From Annona cherimola (lineage: Eukaryota > Streptophyta > Magnoliopsida > Magnoliales > Annonaceae): a stretch of DNA of 64,000 nucleotides. Made by a program: the position numbers and the translations under genes. Below the pieces are notes generated by a model. That model had not been told where the DNA came from. It saw nothing but the letters and a program-made list of their open reading frames with translations, and ran no database searches. Shown in pieces: positions 59,780 through 64,000 of the stretch (the first letter of the stretch is position 1; each line of letters starts with the position of its first letter). The stretch covers positions 39,914,012 to 39,978,011 of the forward strand of contig CM059971.1 of the NCBI GenBank assembly GCA_030490835.1, given 5' to 3'.

Positions 59780-60563
59780 TCATCGTCCTCCTGGACCTCT
59801 CCTTAGACGTCTACGTCTATGTCTACGTGGAACTTGTGAGGGTGCCTCCGTGAGTGTGCTAGTGTTGGACCATGCCTGGACCTCATCCTCTTCACTATCG
59901 TTATCATCGTCCTCATCCTCGTCCTCCTCTACAAACTCCACTATTTCCTCCTCTACTTCCTCCTCTACTTCTTCCTCTTCTTCCCCCTCCTCTTCCTTGA
60001 AAGGCTCGAGGAATTCCATAGGGTCGTCATCATCATTGACCTCGGCCAGATGGACAATTTCACCTGTGTTCTCCATTATGTATAACATGACTTCATCGGG
60101 TTTAGGAGGTGCAAGTATTTCGATAACTCCCTCAGCATGACACCTTTTTATATAGAGGGTCATGTCTACTTCCCGCTGATGGAGTCTGTCCCATGGTGCT
60201 CCGTAGCGAAACTAGACACATCCATCGACGAACCTATACCAAGGGCCTACGTTGGGGGGCGTAGGTGCTTGAGTCTTTGCCCAAAATTCCTATAGGTCCT
60301 ATGGGTCTACTCTGTTAGTTGGAACACGTGGATCCCGGGGAATTCCAAGATATGTTCCTGGTAGCACTCATGCCCTAGTTTTGTAACTGGAGGGCTCTCC
60401 TAGTCCTTGTTCATGTTGGTCAGAGGGAACTACGGGAAACTGTGGTGTATTGTGTTGGGATCCCCACCATCTATTAATATTTTCTTCCCTTCGCTATCTC
60501 TGCTCCTCCTCTCTCTTTTTGTAACTCCTCTGCACTCATCACTCGCTTACCTCTATCCGCCAT
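59780..60563 (-). pseudogene. extra ORF between PBS and gag of gypsy-2: acidic protein with basic tail
   Basis: Start at the ATG at 60563 (MADRGKRVMSAEELQKERGG). An early one-base shift, then one frame interrupted by TGA/TAG codons (about 60510, 60370, 60290, 60283, 60215), and an open stretch 60163-59780. Visible blocks: PWYRFVDGC, LHQREVDMTLYIKRCHAEG, PKPDEVMLYIMENTGE, DDDDPMEFLEPF, a Glu/Asp run of about 60 residues, then a very basic tail ending RRHRRRRLRRGPGG. No known domain recognised. Gypsy-1 has only about 120 bases at this place, so the ORF is specific to the gypsy-2 lineage. The tail could bind nucleic acid; this is inference. Confidence 0.6.
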
Positions 60564-60800
60564 CTGCATAGACATAGCAATCAAATTGCATTGCAACAAT
60601 AATTCATTATCATATGGCAGGCATTTCATCATGTTATAAGCATACCCAATCATCATATAGCATGTGTTTCATCATGTTATAACCATACATGAGCATCATA
60701 TAATCATATCTAATTCATCACATAATCATGTGTAATCATGCATATCTCATCATATTCTATCAATTTCCCATACTTAGAAACTTTCCACGCCTATTTACCA
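60564..60800 (-). other. gypsy-2 5' leader
   Basis: AT-rich sequence from the PBS to the extra ORF, with repeated ATCATATAGCATGTGTTTCATC-like stretches at about 60600-60740. Nothing else seen. Confidence 0.6.
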
Positions 60801-60818
60801 ATCTGTGCTTTGATACCA
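60801..60818 (-). promoter_or_regulatory. primer-binding site, initiator tRNA-Met type (gypsy-2)
   Basis: The minus strand begins TGGTATCAAAGCAC, five bases inside the LTR end at 60824; one mismatch to the standard TGGTATCAGAGC. Confidence 0.86.
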
Positions 60819-60823
60819 AGCTC

Positions 60824-62856
60824 TGTGGCGCCCCAAACCGAGACGTCACATCCTAACCCTTATCTCGGGATCGTATTAATTGGTAAACGTGATCGGGATT
60901 GTTGCCCTATCACACGGCGGGTTTTATTGGATATTTATCCCACTAATTATATTCACATAGAAGTTCAATTTCTCATATATTCATCTCATATGTAACTGAG
61001 TCATTTCCTACCATTCAACACATACAACAGCATGATGTTCAAGAAATATTTCAACACTTGCCTAAATCAGATGTCACTGCATATATACATCATAGTCATC
61101 AACATACAACACTTCATATAGCTTACAACCATTTCAAATGAGTTTTCTTAACATAAAAATTCTAAAGTTTTTCCATTGTATCCTTAAGCTTATATTTGCT
61201 CCTTCACCATGTCCTGTCCTTCACCTGTCTTTGGTTTGGAAAACAAAATCGTAAGTCGAAACTCAATAGCAAGCTATTTGCATTTTACAAGCAAATCATT
61301 TCAGGCAACATTTTACATTTAAAATCATATTGGAAAGCAACTTATACCTTGTGTAAGGTATCTCTTGAAAACATGAAATCTTATACCCATCACAAGTACC
61401 ATATGCATAGTGTCATATAAAACATGAACATATATATCATTTTTCCCTTAGGATGGAAGCTAGCCAGGCGACCATCCGTCATGTTATCTCCCATTTCAGA
61501 AAGGGCGCTGCCGGCCTTGTGCCTGTTTTAAGCGACTTGGCCACACTAAGGGGGGACAATTGGTCTTCTCAAACCCTTCAAGTGGACTTGGTACCTTGTG
61601 CACATGAACTTTTTCATAAATTCATCTTTGACATGCTAGCATGATTTTTCAATCAGAAACATAGAACCACATCATTTTTCTATAGCATTTATCAAAGAAA
61701 ATTTCATAATAACGCATTTGAAGTAAAAATATCATTTCAACACTATTTAACTAAGGAATGACCATCCTTAAATACCTCTAAAAATTTTAAATATTTACAT
61801 CAAACTGTTAGTACAAAATCACATTTAATCAAAGCAATTTAGAAAAGCAAAAATCATTTAGAAAATTTGCTTGCTTACCTGTGTTCCTTAGCTTTCCGTC
61901 TCAGCTTTTTCTTTGCCTTTGCCTACAAGAGAATAATATGATTTTTCATATATTTATTTTCCTTGCATCTAATTTAGTTTTCCAACCCATTTTCATTAAC
62001 ATGTGTCATTCATTCGACTTGTCAAGTCATTAGGCTTTCATATAGCATATGCTCGCATATTTCATCAATTCACATATAACATATCCAACCCCATAAGTTG
62101 GGTAATCATTTAATCACGTAAAATTCATTCAATGGTTATCATTTATAGGTCCATTAACCTCCATTTATCATTTTTCACACATATTTTTTTTCCAAAATTC
62201 ATACATCGGTGCTCGTTCTAAGCACCCGTTATCACCTTAAGCTCTATTACATAATTCCAAAATTGGAAATTAACATACTATAATTCAAAACAGTGATGTA
62301 ATCATGAAATTCATCATATTTTCATGCATTTTTGCACAAAATCACATTTCACAAGTCATTCATCACTTATGCACATCTATTACTTCACATATGCCCATTT
62401 GGCAACATATACATAAAATATTTCATAAAATTTTCTAAGGAAGAAATATAATCCATATTTCAGCAGGTTAATTACCCTTAATTACCACTGAATTTAGGGG
62501 ATTTTCATGGGATTTAATCCAATCACTATAGATTTCCAAAACAGCAAGTTTGGAACCCGTTTTTCACCCATTTAACGTGTCTTTTGACACATAACCCTAA
62601 GAAGTTTAATAAATCCGAATTTTCAGCAATGATTCCATTTTTCTTAATCCATATTTAGGGATTTAAAATATATATAACATTCATAAATTATCATTACTCA
62701 AAACAGCAAGTTGCCTACACGTTTTGAGTCTCGTTTCACATCGGTTAGACACACTTTCATAAAATCTATAAAAATCAATTTTAGGGCTTCTTTTTCCAAA
62801 TATTTTTGGGAATCCATAACACCTTAAACTTAGGGTATTTTACCCTACATAGAATT
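60824..62856 (-). repeat. gypsy-2 5' LTR, first 2,033 bp
   Basis: Starts TGTGGCGCCCC after the PBS and parallels the 3' LTR. A Sirevirus LTR interrupts it at 62857 just after TACCCTACATAGAATT; the 3' LTR continues at the same place (about 52585). Its intron-like interval is 61225-61878. No gene supported. Confidence 0.92.
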
Positions 62857-64000
62857 TGTTGGTCCCGAGTTAGTGGCAAAACCCAAGAGGGGAGGGGTGA
62901 ATTGGGTTCTTTAAAAAATCTTTGGTAAATAAAGACTTAACCCTTTGAGTAATTAATCCCCTTTTAAAAAGAGCTAGAGAGTAATTAAGATAAAGCAGTA
63001 AAAAGAGATATAACACAAGATTTATAGTGGTTCGGGCAAACCTTCCCTACTCCACTCTTCCAAGCTCACACTCTGTTGTGACTTGGGTTTCACTATGTAT
63101 TCCACGAATACACTTAGAGTCACCGCTCTCTTCTAGATTTCAGCTCTAGGGGGCATATACAACTAGAGCCACTTGCTCTCTTCTAGATTCTAGCTCTAGG
63201 GGGCATAAACAACTCACATGCAAAAGTAGGTGATGAGTCTCACTCCAATCACACCCTACTTTGCATATACTTGATCTTAGCTACCCAAGCTAAATCAAGA
63301 TTTATACAACAAGACAATGAAATAAATGAAACTACACTTTACAGATTTGTGTAGGCAGATTTAGCTCGAGGAAGAAGTTGTAGAAGCAGCTTTGGATGAA
63401 TATTGATGAAGTCGCAAGCAACTTGTAGCTTTCTTCTTCCTTAGAATGCATACGAACCACTCAGAAATGGAGAAAAGCAAATAGGATTCCTTTCTAGATC
63501 TTCTTTTCTCACTTTGGACTTTGTAGAGTATATAGTAGTGTCTTGTAATGTTCTTGTCTATTTTTCACGTTCATTTGAGGGTCCTTTTATAGAGGGAAGA
63601 AAATATGATCGTTATGGAGGTGGTTGGTGCGCAATAAATGAACTACAACGTTCGAAAATTTGACCGTTATACCCAAGTCGAAGATGGAGTCGACTTGGCT
63701 TGCGACTTGGCAACCCAAGTCGCATCTGGAGTCGACTTCGTATGCGACTCCAGTTTTTCCAATTTCCCAAGTCTCAGATATAGCCGACTTGGTTTCAGAC
63801 TTCGACTTAACCTGCGATTTGGCTCGGATTTTGCTGAAGCTGCTTTGATCTTCAAGTTGTGTTCTTCTAACTTGGATTGGCTTGATTCTTACTTAGATGA
63901 TTCATGCATATTTGACTTATGTAGTCTTGATAGACATTGTTTGAATCATTCTTGTATCTTTTTCTTTGAGCTTGATAGACTTGATTTGATGTAGTTCATG
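62857..64000 (-). mobile_element. Sirevirus LTR (minus strand), running out of the window
   Basis: TGTTGGTCCCGAGTTAGTGG is the reverse of the 6340 end of the first Sirevirus LTR. It shows two copies of the 49-bp unit (63115-63205) and GTCGAC/AAGTCGCA motifs at 63675-63800. The flank GAATT (62852-62856) should be the TSD. Whether it is a solo LTR or the edge of a full element cannot be seen. Confidence 0.92.

Larger units (their letters stand above)
50569..62856 (-). mobile_element. gypsy-2: Tekay-like chromovirus, nearly complete
   Basis: On the minus strand: 5' LTR (from beyond the window to 60824, itself interrupted), PBS, an extra acidic ORF, gag, protease, RT, RNase H, integrase with chromodomain-like C-terminus, PPT, 3' LTR (54531-50569). 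The integrase after RT gives gypsy order, and the C-terminal domain points to the Tekay/Del clade. The left flank is ATTAT (50564-50568), the expected TSD. Stops and shifts occur in every ORF. Confidence 0.93.

Noticed and set aside
59661..60140. Serine-rich plus-strand ORF
   Set aside because: It is the antisense shadow of the GAA/GAC-rich acidic stretch in the accessory ORF of gypsy-2.

Overview
This window is plant nuclear DNA that is essentially all transposable element. Evidence: plant-type Ty1/copia (Sirevirus-like) and Ty3/gypsy (Tekay-like chromovirus and Athila/Tat-like) protein domains, primer-binding sites matching initiator tRNA-Met and tRNA-Asp, very long AT-rich LTRs, five-base target-site duplications (TSDs), and solo LTRs. 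I see no host gene, rRNA, tRNA gene or CRISPR array. The species cannot be told; a eudicot with a large, repeat-rich genome is plausible.

The layout is a set of nested insertions. (1) 1-6340 is the 3' part of a Sirevirus-like copia element on the + strand: damaged integrase, reverse transcriptase (RT) and RNase H, an env-like ORF, polypurine tracts (PPTs) and a 1,655-bp LTR. It sits in the gag of a gypsy element (gypsy-1, minus strand, 6341-10278). Gypsy-1 sits in the gag of an Athila/Tat-like element (10279-12454, minus). That element sits in an env-like ORF of another, older Sirevirus on the minus strand (12455-12787). (2) A plus-strand gypsy LTR (L1, 12788-13891, resuming at 40105) is split by a 26.2-kb structure at 13892-40099. 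This is a head-to-tail array of six LTRs (A1-A6) alternating with five ~635-bp internal domains, flanked as a whole by one perfect TSD, GTCCC. Two later solo LTRs sit in A5: L2 (27633-33530) and a Sirevirus LTR (33629-35282, TSD ATATG). (3) 41908-42537 is an Athila-type LTR fragment. (4) 42538-49680 is old Sirevirus pol on the minus strand, split by solo LTR L3 (43594-49248, TSD CCCAT). (5) 49681-50568 is the start of another gypsy LTR. It is interrupted by gypsy-2, a nearly complete but mutated Tekay-like chromovirus on the minus strand (3' LTR 50569-54531, internal 54532-60823, 5' LTR from 60824). Another Sirevirus LTR (62857 to the window end) is inserted in that 5' LTR.

None of the coding regions is intact; all have stops or frameshifts. 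The array units keep only PBS, PPT and LTRs, so they are non-autonomous. Their LTRs resemble the gypsy-1 LTR, so a gypsy-1-like element probably supplied the proteins.

The observations most worth checking are the LTR-internal tandem array with a single TSD; an intron-like interval bounded by an inverted repeat that recurs in nearly all the gypsy LTR families here; two series of RNA-hairpin motifs inside the long LTR L2 (five C(UNCG)G tetraloops, and about ten GGACAT/ATGTCC palindromes with paired changes); triplicated primer-binding-site-like motifs in every array internal domain; and an extra acidic ORF between PBS and gag in gypsy-2.
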